A stretch of 64,000 nt of DNA from Promethearchaeota archaeon (lineage in GTDB: Archaea; Asgardarchaeota; Lokiarchaeia; Sigyniarchaeales; SOKP01), in the NCBI GenBank assembly GCA_011364925.1, contig RDOA01000004.1, forward strand, positions 66,265-130,264, read 5' to 3'. Numbering within the stretch: the stretch's first letter is position 1; the number at the start of each line of letters is the position of its first letter. The notes beneath the pieces are model-generated. The model was not told the DNA's origin, made no database searches, and saw only the letters and a program-made list of their open reading frames with translations. The position numbers were made by a program, and so were the translations under genes. Shown here piece by piece: positions 24,793 through 33,697 of the stretch.

Positions 24793-25881
24793 TTATTCTA
24801 TTTTTAAAAGCTCCCTTGCCTTGTCTATTAATTTTTCTTTCTTCTTCTGATGAGATTCAATAAATTTCAATACTTTTTCAATACATTGGGATTTATGTTC
24901 ACCGCACAGTAGCTCTCCTTTAACACAACGTTCAAATTCATCAGCTAAAACATCATCGTCTTCTTCAAAGTGATACATTAGCATCTTGTAAATCATACAT
25001 TTACCTGGCTCTCCCCCTAACTTTTGTTGTTCTTTCTTATTTTTACGCCCTCCCGTCAAAGCACCCTTCACTTTTTTTTCAATTGAGTCTAATGACTCAT
25101 TAAATGTGAAGGAACTATTAGGATTTCTCTTTGCCATCTTATCCGATCCATCTATGCCAGCTAAAAGATAATGATATGTTGCTCCTGGTAAGAAGAATGT
25201 TTTATAATATCTTCGTGTAAGATCTCGGGTAAGCCTTATATGTGGATCCTGATCAATACCTACTGGCACCACTGTTGGTTGTGGGCTTTCCATAATTTGA
25301 GGAAGAAGTATATCCCCTACCTGAATAAGAGATGCGATATAGAGTCCAAATGTTTTCTCACCATAGATAGCGTTTAACATGTTCTGAGTTACCAATCTAC
25401 TTACTTTAAAGCATACTTCTTGAACTAGCGGTTCTTTAGATTGTCTCCAAATATATGCTTTATCAGGTGATGGATCTAATCCAAATGCTAAAATATCAGC
25501 AACATTATCAATAGCGTGTGATTCCGCTTTTTCGTAAGGTATCCCATTATCTTCCCAAGACTCAATATCAGCAATACCATAATAGACAGTTCCTCCCATC
25601 TTCTGAAATTCAACTATTTCTAAAGCAGTAGTTGAAGTTCCTAAATGATACGGACCAGACGGTTTGATACCGCTCATTACCGCCCATGGCTTATTTTCCT
25701 CAATTGCCTTGAATATAGTTCCTAAATCGCGATGACCAAAAATTATTTTTCTTCTGAAAAATCTATTTTCTCGTAGTTTTTGTCTTAATACTTCGTTAAC
25801 TTCCTCAATTCCAAACTCTTTAATGATTCTTTCATAATCGTCCTCATCTAAAGGGCTCGAAGCTCCCCAAGGATCCAACAT
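24793..25881 (-). CDS. trpS: tryptophanyl-tRNA synthetase
   Basis: This is a class I synthetase with the HIGH-type motif in SGPYHLGTS and KMSKS-type GSDKMAKRNP. The N-terminal MLDPWGASSPLDEDDYE is typical of archaeal and eukaryotic TrpRS. It charges tRNA-Trp with tryptophan and is about 362 residues, a normal length for the archaeal form. The start ATG 25881 is chosen over GTG 25890 because GTGTGA sits just before it. It converges with the GTPase gene with seven bases between stops. No operon partner is apparent. Confidence 0.93.
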   Translation of the reverse strand: MLDPWGASSPLDEDDYERIIKEFGIEEVNEVLRQKLRENRFFRRKIIFGHRDLGTIFKAIEENKPWAVMSGIKPSGPYHLGTSTTALEIVEFQKMGGTVYYGIADIESWEDNGIPYEKAESHAIDNVADILAFGLDPSPDKAYIWRQSKEPLVQEVCFKVSRLVTQNMLNAIYGEKTFGLYIASLIQVGDILLPQIMESPQPTVVPVGIDQDPHIRLTRDLTRRYYKTFFLPGATYHYLLAGIDGSDKMAKRNPNSSFTFNESLDSIEKKVKGALTGGRKNKKEQQKLGGEPGKCMIYKMLMYHFEEDDDVLADEFERCVKGELLCGEHKSQCIEKVLKFIESHQKKKEKLIDKARELLKIE

Positions 25882-26101
25882 TTTTTTCACACATTACTTC
25901 TTAATAAATAAAAATATATTAGTGAATATAATAAAAATAGAAATCAATAAAAATTTTCATACAATTTTAGTCTATTTAAGGTATTAAATAATATTTTAAA
26001 CTTGTTTTCCCTTTTTTAACTTCAACTCATTCTAGAAATTTGGCATTATTTAAGAGTCTATAAGACCAAAATTAAATAATTTAGATTTTTCTGTTTTTAT
26101 T

Positions 26102-26512
26102 ATGATGACAGAAAATGAACATACAACTGAGGAAGAATGGAAAGAAAAATTAACAGAGGAGCAGTATAAAGTCCTACGATTAAAAGGAACTGAACGACCG
26201 TTTACAGGAAAATATTGGGATAACAAAGAAAAAGGAGTCTATTATTGTGCGGGATGTGGAACACCACTTTTTAATTCAAAATCTAAATTCAAGTCAGGTT
26301 CAGGTTGGCCTAGTTTTACAAACCCAATTGATGAGTCCAATGTTCATGAAGAACAAGACACTAGTCTTAATATGAGAAGAACGGAAGTTTTATGCAGTAA
26401 ATGCGGAGGACACTTAGGACATGTATTTGATGACGGTCCTAAACCAACTGGAATGAGATACTGTATTAATTCGATTTCTTTAGATTTTAAGCCAAAAAAT
26501 AAAGAAGATTAG
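26102..26512 (+). CDS. msrB: peptide-methionine (R)-S-oxide reductase MsrB
   Basis: The 136-residue protein has both Zn pairs (Cys49/Cys52 and Cys98/Cys101), [16 protein letters not shown], and the catalytic Cys121 in MRYCIN. It repairs oxidised methionine (R-sulfoxide) in proteins using thioredoxin-type reductants. An AT-rich TATA-like element (26073-26084) lies about 20 bases before the ATG pair with no ribosome site, so the mRNA may be leaderless. The gene faces the Lrp gene. MsrB is a redox-repair enzyme consistent with life at low or variable oxygen. Confidence 0.95.
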   Translation: MMTENEHTTEEEWKEKLTEEQYKVLRLKGTERPFTGKYWDNKEKGVYYCAGCGTPLFNSKSKFKSGSGWPSFTNPIDESNVHEEQDTSLNMRRTEVLCSKCGGHLGHVFDDGPKPTGMRYCINSISLDFKPKNKED

Positions 26513-26533
26513 AATCGAATAGCTCTATAATTT

Positions 26534-27025
26534 TTATGAAAGAACAGTTGAAGTATTTTTATATTCTTTTAATACCATATTGGAATTAGTTTTAGTCACA
26601 TACTCTTTATCATTTAGTTCTCGAATAAAATTATGAACATCTTGCGCTTCTTTAAATCTACAGATCAGAGCTGCTGATTGCTCTCCTGTTGTATGAAAGA
26701 CAGAACAAACTTCTGGTTTTTTTGTGATTTCTTCAAGAATTTCTTGAGTATGTTTTCCATCAATATTAATTCTTATTAAAAATGTTAATTTATAACCTAA
26801 TATTTCGTTATTAAGCTTGAGCGTATAACCTTCAATAACATTATGTTCTTCTAATTTTGATATTCGGTTGTGAATTGTACCAATTGAGATTTTTAGTTCT
26901 TCTTTAATCTCTCGATATGACGTTTTTGCGTCAGCTTGCAAAGTTTTTATGATCGCTTCGTCGATTTCATCTAGAGTTATTTTTACTTTTTCCTCTCCAT
27001 TAACGATTATTTTTTCCTCTTTCAT
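26534..27025 (-). CDS. Lrp/AsnC-family transcription regulator
   Basis: The 163-residue protein starts with an acidic stretch, then a helix-turn-helix in DEAIIKTLQADAKTSYREI and LKISIGTIHNRISKLEEHN. A C-terminal RAM domain (about residues 85-150) follows and usually binds amino acids. The N-terminal 17 residues extend beyond the common form. It is divergent from the thermosome gene, and a set of repeats with a 13-base dyad lies 20-58 bases before its ATG. Autoregulation and a role at the thermosome promoter are inferences. Confidence 0.9.
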   Translation of the reverse strand: MKEEKIIVNGEEKVKITLDEIDEAIIKTLQADAKTSYREIKEELKISIGTIHNRISKLEEHNVIEGYTLKLNNEILGYKLTFLIRINIDGKHTQEILEEITKKPEVCSVFHTTGEQSAALICRFKEAQDVHNFIRELNDKEYVTKTNSNMVLKEYKNTSTVLS

Positions 27026-27044
27026 TTTTAATAAGCGATTTTTT

Positions 27045-27083
27045 TTGAAATTTTCAAATTTTTTGAAATTTTGTTGAAATTTT
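27045..27083. promoter_or_regulatory. TTGAAATTTT repeats with 13-base dyad, likely Lrp operator
   Basis: TTGAAATTTT occurs at 27045-27054, 27063-27072 and 27074-27083. The first copy is part of the perfect dyad TTGAAATTTTCAA (27045-27057). Copies two and three are 11 bases apart, one helical turn. They lie 20-58 bases upstream of the lrp start, in the region where its core promoter should be. AT-rich sequence produces such repeats by chance, so this is a moderate call. Confidence 0.45.
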
Positions 27084-27210
27084 GTTCATTCAATAATGAG
27101 AAAAATTATTGAACTAAATATAAAATTTGTGCTCTACATGTTTTTTAATTTTTAAATGATCTCCAAATCATAAAATTCATATAATTGGGGACATTAGAAA
27201 GTGATATAAG

Positions 27211-27225
27211 TTAAAAATTTAAATT
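27211..27225 (+). promoter_or_regulatory. TATA-like element of the thermosome gene
   Basis: TTAAAAATTTAAATT is centred about 27 bases before the thermosome ATG, the spacing expected for a leaderless or very short leader archaeal transcript. No ribosome site is obvious before the ATG. Confidence 0.4.
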
Positions 27226-27243
27226 ACACGAAATGGTAAAATC

Positions 27244-28833
27244 ATGTCCGTACCCATAATAATTCTCAAAGAAGGAACAGAAGAAACGAAAGAAAAAGAA
27301 GCTCGGATGCAAAACATTAATGCTATTATGGCCATTACTGAAACTGTAAAATCCACTCTTGGACCAAAAGGCATGAATAAAATGCTTGTAGATTCTGTAG
27401 GAGATGTAACAATAACGAACGATGGTGCCGAAATTCTCAAGCAGTTAGATATCGATAATGTCGCTGCAAATATGATGGTAAATATTGCTAAATCTATTGA
27501 TGAAGACATTGGAGATGGCACAACGACAGCTGTAATTTTTTCGGCTGCATTATTGAGCAACGCTCTTGAACTTATAGAGCAAGACATCCATCCAAAACCT
27601 ATTACTCACGGTTATAAATTAGCAGCAGATAAAGCTTTAAAATTAGTAAATGAATTAGCTACAAAAATTACCCGAGATGATGATAAAGTTCTTCTAAATG
27701 TTGCTAAAACTGCCATGAACGCTAAAGATATCGTCGGAGTGAAAGATTATTTCGCTGATTTAACTTTAAAAGCGATAAAACATATAAGAGGAGAAGACGG
27801 TACCACTTTTTCTAAGGTAAATAATGTTAAAATCGTCAAAGCTCCTGGTAAATCCCTTAGAGATTCTGAATTGATAAATGGAGTCTATATTGAAAAAGAG
27901 AAAGTTAATTCTGCTATGCCTGATACCGTGAAAAATGCGAATATTGCAGTTATTAGAAGAAAACTGGATGTTGTCAAAACAGAATTTGACGCTCAAATAA
28001 GGATTTCAAATCCAGCAGATATTCAAAAATTTCTCGATCAGGAAGAAAAAATTCTAATTGATTACTTGAAAATTTTCAAAGATCTCGGTGTAAATATGAT
28101 TGTTAACAATAAGGACGTATCTGATAAATTTGGAGCTTACTTAGCAAAAGAAGGAATTGCAGCCATCAAAAATCTCGGAGATTCTGACATGAAAGCTGTA
28201 GCTAAAGCAGTTGGTGCCAAAGTAATAGACGATCTACATTCATTAACCAAAGAAGATCTAGGGTTCGCAGATCATATAAAATTTGAAAAGATTGGTAGCG
28301 ATGAGTATACTTTATTTACAGGGTGTAAAAATCCAAAATCAGTTTCAATTCTGCTTAAAGGTGGTTTAGAGAAAATTTTAAATTCTGCTGAGATCACCCT
28401 ACACGATGTATTATCAGTAGTAGCAAAAGTCATGGATACCGAAGCTATAGTTGCAGGTGGCGGAGCAATTTATATTGAACTTGCGAAAAGGCTAAGAGAG
28501 TACGCTAACCAAATCAGCGGTAAGGAACAACTTGCAGTAAACGCATTTGCAATTGCCCTCGAAGAAATTCCAAAAACCTTAATTAAAAACGCTGGTTTAG
28601 ACGAAATTGAGAATATGACTGAATTACGTGCTTCCCATAAAACTGAAGGCGATAAATGGAAAGGAATTGATACTATAACTAATGAAATTGGAGATAACTT
28701 TGAGAAGGGAATAATTGAACCCGCGGCTTTAATTAATCACGTAGTAAAAGCTGGAAGCGAATTAGCGAATTTAATTCTAAGAGTAGATAGAATTATTAGT
28801 GCTAAGGGTAGTAAACCTCCTGGATTAGGTTAA
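27244..28833 (+). CDS. thsA: thermosome subunit (group II chaperonin)
   Basis: The 529-residue protein has the chaperonin ATP signatures GPKGMNKMLVD, TNDGAEILK, GDGTTTAVI and VAGGGAIYIEL. It should form the double-ring folding chamber with built-in lid (cpn60/TCP-1 family). The tail ends in SKPPGLG, lacking the usual Gly/Met-rich repeats of many thermosomes. It lies divergent from an Lrp regulator and upstream of pckG. A T-rich stretch follows the stop. Regulation by heat or by the Lrp protein is unproven. Confidence 0.95.
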   Translation: MSVPIIILKEGTEETKEKEARMQNINAIMAITETVKSTLGPKGMNKMLVDSVGDVTITNDGAEILKQLDIDNVAANMMVNIAKSIDEDIGDGTTTAVIFSAALLSNALELIEQDIHPKPITHGYKLAADKALKLVNELATKITRDDDKVLLNVAKTAMNAKDIVGVKDYFADLTLKAIKHIRGEDGTTFSKVNNVKIVKAPGKSLRDSELINGVYIEKEKVNSAMPDTVKNANIAVIRRKLDVVKTEFDAQIRISNPADIQKFLDQEEKILIDYLKIFKDLGVNMIVNNKDVSDKFGAYLAKEGIAAIKNLGDSDMKAVAKAVGAKVIDDLHSLTKEDLGFADHIKFEKIGSDEYTLFTGCKNPKSVSILLKGGLEKILNSAEITLHDVLSVVAKVMDTEAIVAGGGAIYIELAKRLREYANQISGKEQLAVNAFAIALEEIPKTLIKNAGLDEIENMTELRASHKTEGDKWKGIDTITNEIGDNFEKGIIEPAALINHVVKAGSELANLILRVDRIISAKGSKPPGLG

Positions 28834-28845
28834 ATCAGTATTAAT

Positions 28846-28872
28846 TTCTATTTTTTCTCTATTTTTTTATTT
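28846..28872 (+). terminator. T-rich terminator after the thermosome gene
   Basis: After the thermosome stop the plus strand has three T runs, including a run of seven, within 30 bases. This suits archaeal U-tract termination. Confidence 0.45.
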
Positions 28873-28966
28873 TAAAAAAGTTATAATTCTAAATACAATT
28901 CAATATTTCTCTAAAGCTTTTTAAAATCACTTTCACTCTTAAAGACATAAATTAAAAATTATTGAA

Positions 28967-30859
28967 ATGAATTATAAAGAAGCCTTTTCGGAATATATCG
29001 GAAATGGGTTAATTTCTCAAAAGGATACTGATAAACTATTTGCTTTACGAAATGAGCATGTCTTAGAGATCGTGAAAAAGTTTGTAGATTTGTGTAAACC
29101 TCGCAAAGTTACTGTAATATCAGATTCTAAGGAGGATATTGAGTATGTGAGGCAACATTCAATTCTTAATCGAGAAGAATCTAAACTTCAAATAGCAGGA
29201 CACACAATACATTACGATGGATATTACGATCAAGCAAGAGACAAGAACAACACTAAAGTTTTAGTTCCGAAAGGTGAATATAAAAGTCCATGGATTAACA
29301 CTATGGACAGAGAAGAAGGACTTAAAGATGTTTTCGACATTATGGATGGGTGTATGGAGGGAAAGGAATGTCTAATAAGATTTTTTTGCTTAGGACCTAT
29401 AAATTCAAAGTTCACGATAGGAGCACTACAACTTACAGACTCGTTTTATGTGGCTCATTCTGAAGATCTTCTATATCGAACTGGTTACGAAGAATTCAAG
29501 GAGTTAAATGGTTCTCCAGATTTTTTCTATTTTATCCATTCGGCTGGTGCACTTACAGGAACTCCTCCTGTAACTAAAAATGTAGATAAGCGTCGGATTT
29601 ACATTGATTTGCAAAAAAAAAGAGTCTTGACCGTGAACAATCAGTATGCCGGAAATTCTCTTGGATTAAAGAAATTAGCCTTACGCTTAGCAATACATAA
29701 AGCAAATAACGAAGATTGGCTTACAGAACATTATTTTATTTTAGGAGTTCGTCCGAAAGGAAAAAATCGAGTAACTTATTTTACTGGCGCGTTTCCAAGT
29801 GCTTGTGGGAAAACATCGACTGCGATGCTTCCAGGACAACTTATTGTAGGTGACGATATTGCTTTTTTGCGTTCATGGGAGGATGGTTTTGCTCACGCTG
29901 TTAATATAGAGAAAGGAATTTTTGGAATTATTAAAGATGTAAATGCGAAAGACGATCCTGTGATCTATGAAGCACTCACTACCCCAAGGGAATTAATTTT
30001 TTCTAATGTCCTTGTAAAAGACGGAAAACCTTATTGGATCGGAATGGGTATAGATCATCCTAAAAATGGTTTTAATCATTATGGCAATTGGGTTGAAGGG
30101 ATGAAGGATGAGGATGGAAATGTAATATCTCACGCTCATCCTAACGCTCGTTATACAATTAACCTTAGTGATCTGTCTAATTGCGATCCAAAACTAGAAG
30201 ATCCTAATGGAGTGCCCATCCATGGAATATTTTATGGTGGTAGAGACTCAGATACGATGCCTCCCATAATACAAAGCTTAAATTGGGAGCATGGAATATT
30301 TCTCGGAGCCACAATCGAATCTGAAACAACTTCAGCAACTCTTGGTACTGTAGGAGTTAGGACAGCTAGCCCTATGGCAAATCTCGACTTCTTAGTCGTT
30401 CCATTAGGTAAATATTTAAAAAATCACCAAAAATTTGGAAATCGGCTAAAATATTGTCCCCTTGTATTTGCAACAAATTACTTTCTTAAAGGAAAAGATG
30501 GAAAATATTTAAACGGTATTTTAGATAAAAAGATTTGGGTAATATGGGCAGAAGGAAGAACTAAGGGCGATTTTGATGCTATTAAAACGCCAATTGGCTA
30601 TATTCCCAAATACGATGATTTGAAACAGCTTTTCAAATTAGAATTAGGCAAAGATTATCTACAAGAAGATTATATTGAACAGTTCACTATTAGAATGGAT
30701 TTTCTGCTTGATAAATTAAACCGTGTTGAAGAGATGTATAAAACTGAAATGGAGATTCCAAAATTCTTCTGGGAAATTTTACAGGATCAAAGATCCAAAC
30801 TCATTGATTTAAAAAAACAATCTGGGAAGGAAAAAATCTCGCCCATGGAGTTAAATTAA
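28967..30859 (+). CDS. pckG: phosphoenolpyruvate carboxykinase (GTP)
   Basis: This 630-residue protein has the GTP-PEPCK features: YFTGAFPSACGKTSTAM with Cys280 and the phosphate loop, GDDIAFLR, RGE-like NVLVKDGKPYWIGMG, and GGRDSDTMPPI. It interconverts oxaloacetate and phosphoenolpyruvate and feeds gluconeogenesis. GTP rather than ATP use is inferred from the family. It stands alone, convergent with the TIGR04076 gene, whose stop lies 36 bases past its own. Confidence 0.95.
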   Translation: MNYKEAFSEYIGNGLISQKDTDKLFALRNEHVLEIVKKFVDLCKPRKVTVISDSKEDIEYVRQHSILNREESKLQIAGHTIHYDGYYDQARDKNNTKVLVPKGEYKSPWINTMDREEGLKDVFDIMDGCMEGKECLIRFFCLGPINSKFTIGALQLTDSFYVAHSEDLLYRTGYEEFKELNGSPDFFYFIHSAGALTGTPPVTKNVDKRRIYIDLQKKRVLTVNNQYAGNSLGLKKLALRLAIHKANNEDWLTEHYFILGVRPKGKNRVTYFTGAFPSACGKTSTAMLPGQLIVGDDIAFLRSWEDGFAHAVNIEKGIFGIIKDVNAKDDPVIYEALTTPRELIFSNVLVKDGKPYWIGMGIDHPKNGFNHYGNWVEGMKDEDGNVISHAHPNARYTINLSDLSNCDPKLEDPNGVPIHGIFYGGRDSDTMPPIIQSLNWEHGIFLGATIESETTSATLGTVGVRTASPMANLDFLVVPLGKYLKNHQKFGNRLKYCPLVFATNYFLKGKDGKYLNGILDKKIWVIWAEGRTKGDFDAIKTPIGYIPKYDDLKQLFKLELGKDYLQEDYIEQFTIRMDFLLDKLNRVEEMYKTEMEIPKFFWEILQDQRSKLIDLKKQSGKEKISPMELN

Positions 30860-30895
30860 CTTTGATGAAAAAATCTGGTAAATATATTTGTTAAA

Positions 30896-31186
30896 TCAAT
30901 TCCTAATTCGTTTTAATTCGATCTTAACCACATTATATCGATCAGGACATTCTAATTCAACTATATCGGGATCCTGAGACCAAGGGAATGTGCCACCAAA
31001 TTGTAAGGTCAAAATTGTGGGGAATATGTCATGGTAAAAAAAGCCGCACAAACCTCCCGTATTATGGCCGCTCAGTTCGAATACATCTCCAACTTTATGT
31101 TTTGCATTACATCTACCTTTAACACTTTTAATGGTGCCAATTAACTTATAACTTTTTCTGTCGTTTTGACTCATAAGTATACACAT
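30896..31186 (-). CDS. TIGR04076-family small Cys protein
   Basis: The protein of about 96 residues has a strand-rich fold with IKSVKGRCNAKHKVGDVF, TGGLCGFFYHD, FPTILTLQFGG and ECPDRY, matching the TIGR04076 family of unknown function. The cysteines could bind a metal. An ATG at 31186 overlaps the polyferredoxin stop region by one codon's distance; ATG 31174 is a shorter alternative. It is the last gene after the polyferredoxin and probably cotranscribed with it. A redox role is inferred from this neighbour only. Confidence 0.75.
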   Translation of the reverse strand: MCILMSQNDRKSYKLIGTIKSVKGRCNAKHKVGDVFELSGHNTGGLCGFFYHDIFPTILTLQFGGTFPWSQDPDIVELECPDRYNVVKIELKRIRN

Positions 31187-31189
31187 CAA

Positions 31190-32260
31190 TTAATTTGTAA
31201 TTTCTTTTCTTAATTCCTTTAGTATATTTTCTACTTTTTTATCCTTTATCCAATATCTAATTTTAGAACTTTTTAATAACGACTGAACCTTTTCGTTTAA
31301 TTCGTTCAGTTTTTGTTTTTCCTCTGGAGATAATTGTGGGATGTCTTCTTTTTTAGACTTAATAATCTTTTCAATATGTTCTTCAATAGAAGGAATCTCT
31401 ATTTGCTCCTTCCCTTCAATAAGAGCCTTTCTTAATATCTCTTTAATATTTCGTACCCAACCTTTTATCCAGGGATAAGCTCCAGATTTTATTGGATCTT
31501 GGATTTGGATATTCTTCCTCTTTACAACAATTAAATCGTCGGGGCAAGAATTTTCACACGCTCCACAATAGAAACATTCTTTTTCATTACAAGCAATTTT
31601 TCCGTATTTTATTACTTCTTCAGCACTTTCAGGTATGTAAAAAGATTCTACAGGACATATATTTACACATGCTTTACATCCTTGAGGATCACATTTATAA
31701 AGCATATTTTTTTTTATAATGACCTCTCCTTCTATAGGTGTGGCAATAGAAAAACAATCAGCGGGGCACTCCTTTGAGATTCTATAATATTCTTGAATAT
31801 GATTCCTTTTTCTTACATTCAAGCAAATTTGGCAAATTTCGTTATTTTTATCCTCAACACATTTATCAAAATCAATTTCGTAGAATTTTTCTATAGTAGG
31901 GAACTCATCCATGTCGATTTGTCCTTCAGGTTCGATATTTTCGTGAAACGCGTCAGTAGGGCATACAACAGCACATAGCATACAATAACAGCATTTATCA
32001 TGATCAATAAAAAGCTTTGGATTTGAATCGTCTAATAAATTTTGTGCAATTTCTGGAATTGGTCCAAGCTCTATCGCGTCAACTGGACAAACAAGTTTGC
32101 ACAAACTACACCCGATACATTTTTTAACATCGTACGTTAATTTCTTCTTAACATCCTTATATTGCCAGTTTAAAACTAACTTATCTAAAGCGATATCTAA
32201 GGATTTCTCAATTATTTCATTATCTTGTTCTAATTTTTTTTTTTCCGTAGATTCCGTAAT
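31190..32260 (-). CDS. polyferredoxin, FwdF-like, probable ATT start
   Basis: At least four to five [4Fe-4S] motifs are readable, including CIGCSLCKLVCP, CCYCMLCAVVCP, CDPQGCKACVNICP and CFYCGACENSCP. The protein should ferry electrons in the cytosol. Its domain pattern recalls FwdF, the polyferredoxin of formylmethanofuran dehydrogenase. The first motif lies upstream of the only standard start (TTG 32104), and no ATG, GTG or TTG occurs between that motif and the stop at 32291-32293. ATT 32260 has GGGAG 7 bases before it, so it is the likely start, giving 356 residues. The C-terminal 90 residues are helical and charged. Confidence 0.8.
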   Translation of the reverse strand: MTESTEKKKLEQDNEIIEKSLDIALDKLVLNWQYKDVKKKLTYDVKKCIGCSLCKLVCPVDAIELGPIPEIAQNLLDDSNPKLFIDHDKCCYCMLCAVVCPTDAFHENIEPEGQIDMDEFPTIEKFYEIDFDKCVEDKNNEICQICLNVRKRNHIQEYYRISKECPADCFSIATPIEGEVIIKKNMLYKCDPQGCKACVNICPVESFYIPESAEEVIKYGKIACNEKECFYCGACENSCPDDLIVVKRKNIQIQDPIKSGAYPWIKGWVRNIKEILRKALIEGKEQIEIPSIEEHIEKIIKSKKEDIPQLSPEEKQKLNELNEKVQSLLKSSKIRYWIKDKKVENILKELRKEITN

Positions 32261-32355
32261 TTTGCTTCTCCCAAAAACTATAATATAAGTTTACTAATTA
32301 AATTAAATTGTTCTGATTAAATAATGTTAACTCTTTAATAATTCATTTAAAAAAA

Positions 32356-32886
32356 TTAAGAAAAGTAGGTTTGACTCTCTTTGTCGAATCCGGGAACATA
32401 ATCAATATGCAAACCCCCTGGTCGTACATCAGGAGGAATATAAGTAATTTTTAAGTTAGGGATAAAAGCACCAATACCTTTTTCTGCTAGCACTATTACA
32501 GGATGGTCGGCTTCTTTAAATTTTTCTCTAATAACTTTTAATGTTGCTAATCGACAATTCTCCTCAATGAGTAAATTAACTTTCTTCCCATCTGGATAAT
32601 AAAAACGTAATGAATGGATGTACTCATGGAGAAGAATATGATAAGTATAAGCCCAAACAATTTCATAAGGTTGAGAAGATAAAATGATTTTTAAGGGAGA
32701 TTTATTCATGATAATATCTGTTCCTGGGTGAATATGCATTCCTCCTATAAATCCGCCACCAAACATTCCCATTTCAGCAAGACCTAAACTTAAACCTGCG
32801 CGATGACGACCCAAAGTTTTTTCTACATCTATTTTAACAGTTTTAAATATATCAGGCATTAATTTTGTCAATTGGGTAAGATCCAT
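32356..32886 (-). CDS. putative HExxH metallopeptidase-like protein
   Basis: The protein of about 176 residues is not recognised as a named family. It contains LLHEYIHSL, an HExxH zinc-protease motif, with an IEENCR segment about 20 residues later that could supply the third ligand. Numbered from the longer TTG start at 32898, these are His91, Glu92, His95 and Glu112 or Glu113. The Gly-rich GMFGGGFIGGMHIHPG precedes it. The start ATG 32886 follows GAGGTGG, a near-perfect ribosome site; the TTG at 32898 would place that site inside the gene. It directly follows the winged-helix gene (14-base gap), suggesting one transcript with cdc48. Confidence 0.66.
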   Translation of the reverse strand: MDLTQLTKLMPDIFKTVKIDVEKTLGRHRAGLSLGLAEMGMFGGGFIGGMHIHPGTDIIMNKSPLKIILSSQPYEIVWAYTYHILLHEYIHSLRFYYPDGKKVNLLIEENCRLATLKVIREKFKEADHPVIVLAEKGIGAFIPNLKITYIPPDVRPGGLHIDYVPGFDKESQTYFS

Positions 32887-32900
32887 TTTCCACCTCAATT

Positions 32901-33680
32901 TTAAATATCAAAAAACCAGTCATCTTCATCTTGTTTAAAGAAATCCATAAGGTTTGAAAGGTCATTAAGTAAGTGTTTAATAGATACTCTATGTTGATCC
33001 CTTCTGATGACATCCATTCTTGAGAAAAATAAATCATCTAAGAGATTGTCAATACTAATTCGTTTATTATATTTTATGGGATTATAGAATATTGTGTAAA
33101 AAATCTCTTTTTCTAGATTTGGCAGCTCCTTTCTAAGATTTTTTTCATATTGTTTTGACATTAGATTTTTTAATTCCACTATCAAACACTCTTTTTTGCG
33201 TAATAATTCTTTTCTCTTCACTTCCAATTGATTAATACTTTTTTCTACATCTGTTATGTTTTCTCCTAAAAACCGTATTTTATTATCGGGTTTTTTAATT
33301 TTATCATAATCTACTTTATAACCTGCCTTTGAAAGTAAACGTACGTCACTTTTATCGATATCTGATATTCTATAATCTACATTATAGTAATCCGGGGTAA
33401 TATCTATTCTCAATGATAAATTACTTTTAATTCGATATTTTTTATCGCGAGGGTCTGATCCAATACTCTCGATAATTCCATCATCTTCAAGACTCTTAAG
33501 TTGGGTATGAATTGCTTGTCTTGAAATTCTAGCACCAAATGACGCAGCTAAATCTGAAGCTCCTAGAGGTACTTTTGCTAGTTTAGATAGGATAATTCTT
33601 CTTGTTGGATTTCCAATTATTTCTAATATATTATCCAAGTTTAATGATTTTTCATTATATTCATTTTCGTTAACTTCCAT
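32901..33680 (-). CDS. winged-helix ArsR-like regulator with coiled coil
   Basis: Residues 15-80 form a winged helix (IIGNPTRRIILSKLAKVPLG, then SRQAIHTQLKSLEDDGIIE), typical of ArsR-type repressors. The middle section has a long helix (VEKSINQLEVKRKELLRKKE) that may dimerise. No cysteine metal-sensor motif is obvious in the recognition helix. The 259-residue protein has a distinct C-terminal alpha/beta part of unknown role. It lies between cdc48 and the HExxH gene with gaps under 20 bases, so it may regulate this cluster. Its ATG follows GGAAGTGA. Confidence 0.75.
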   Translation of the reverse strand: MEVNENEYNEKSLNLDNILEIIGNPTRRIILSKLAKVPLGASDLAASFGARISRQAIHTQLKSLEDDGIIESIGSDPRDKKYRIKSNLSLRIDITPDYYNVDYRISDIDKSDVRLLSKAGYKVDYDKIKKPDNKIRFLGENITDVEKSINQLEVKRKELLRKKECLIVELKNLMSKQYEKNLRKELPNLEKEIFYTIFYNPIKYNKRISIDNLLDDLFFSRMDVIRRDQHRVSIKHLLNDLSNLMDFFKQDEDDWFFDI

Positions 33681-33697
33681 ACTTTTTCACTTCCTTC

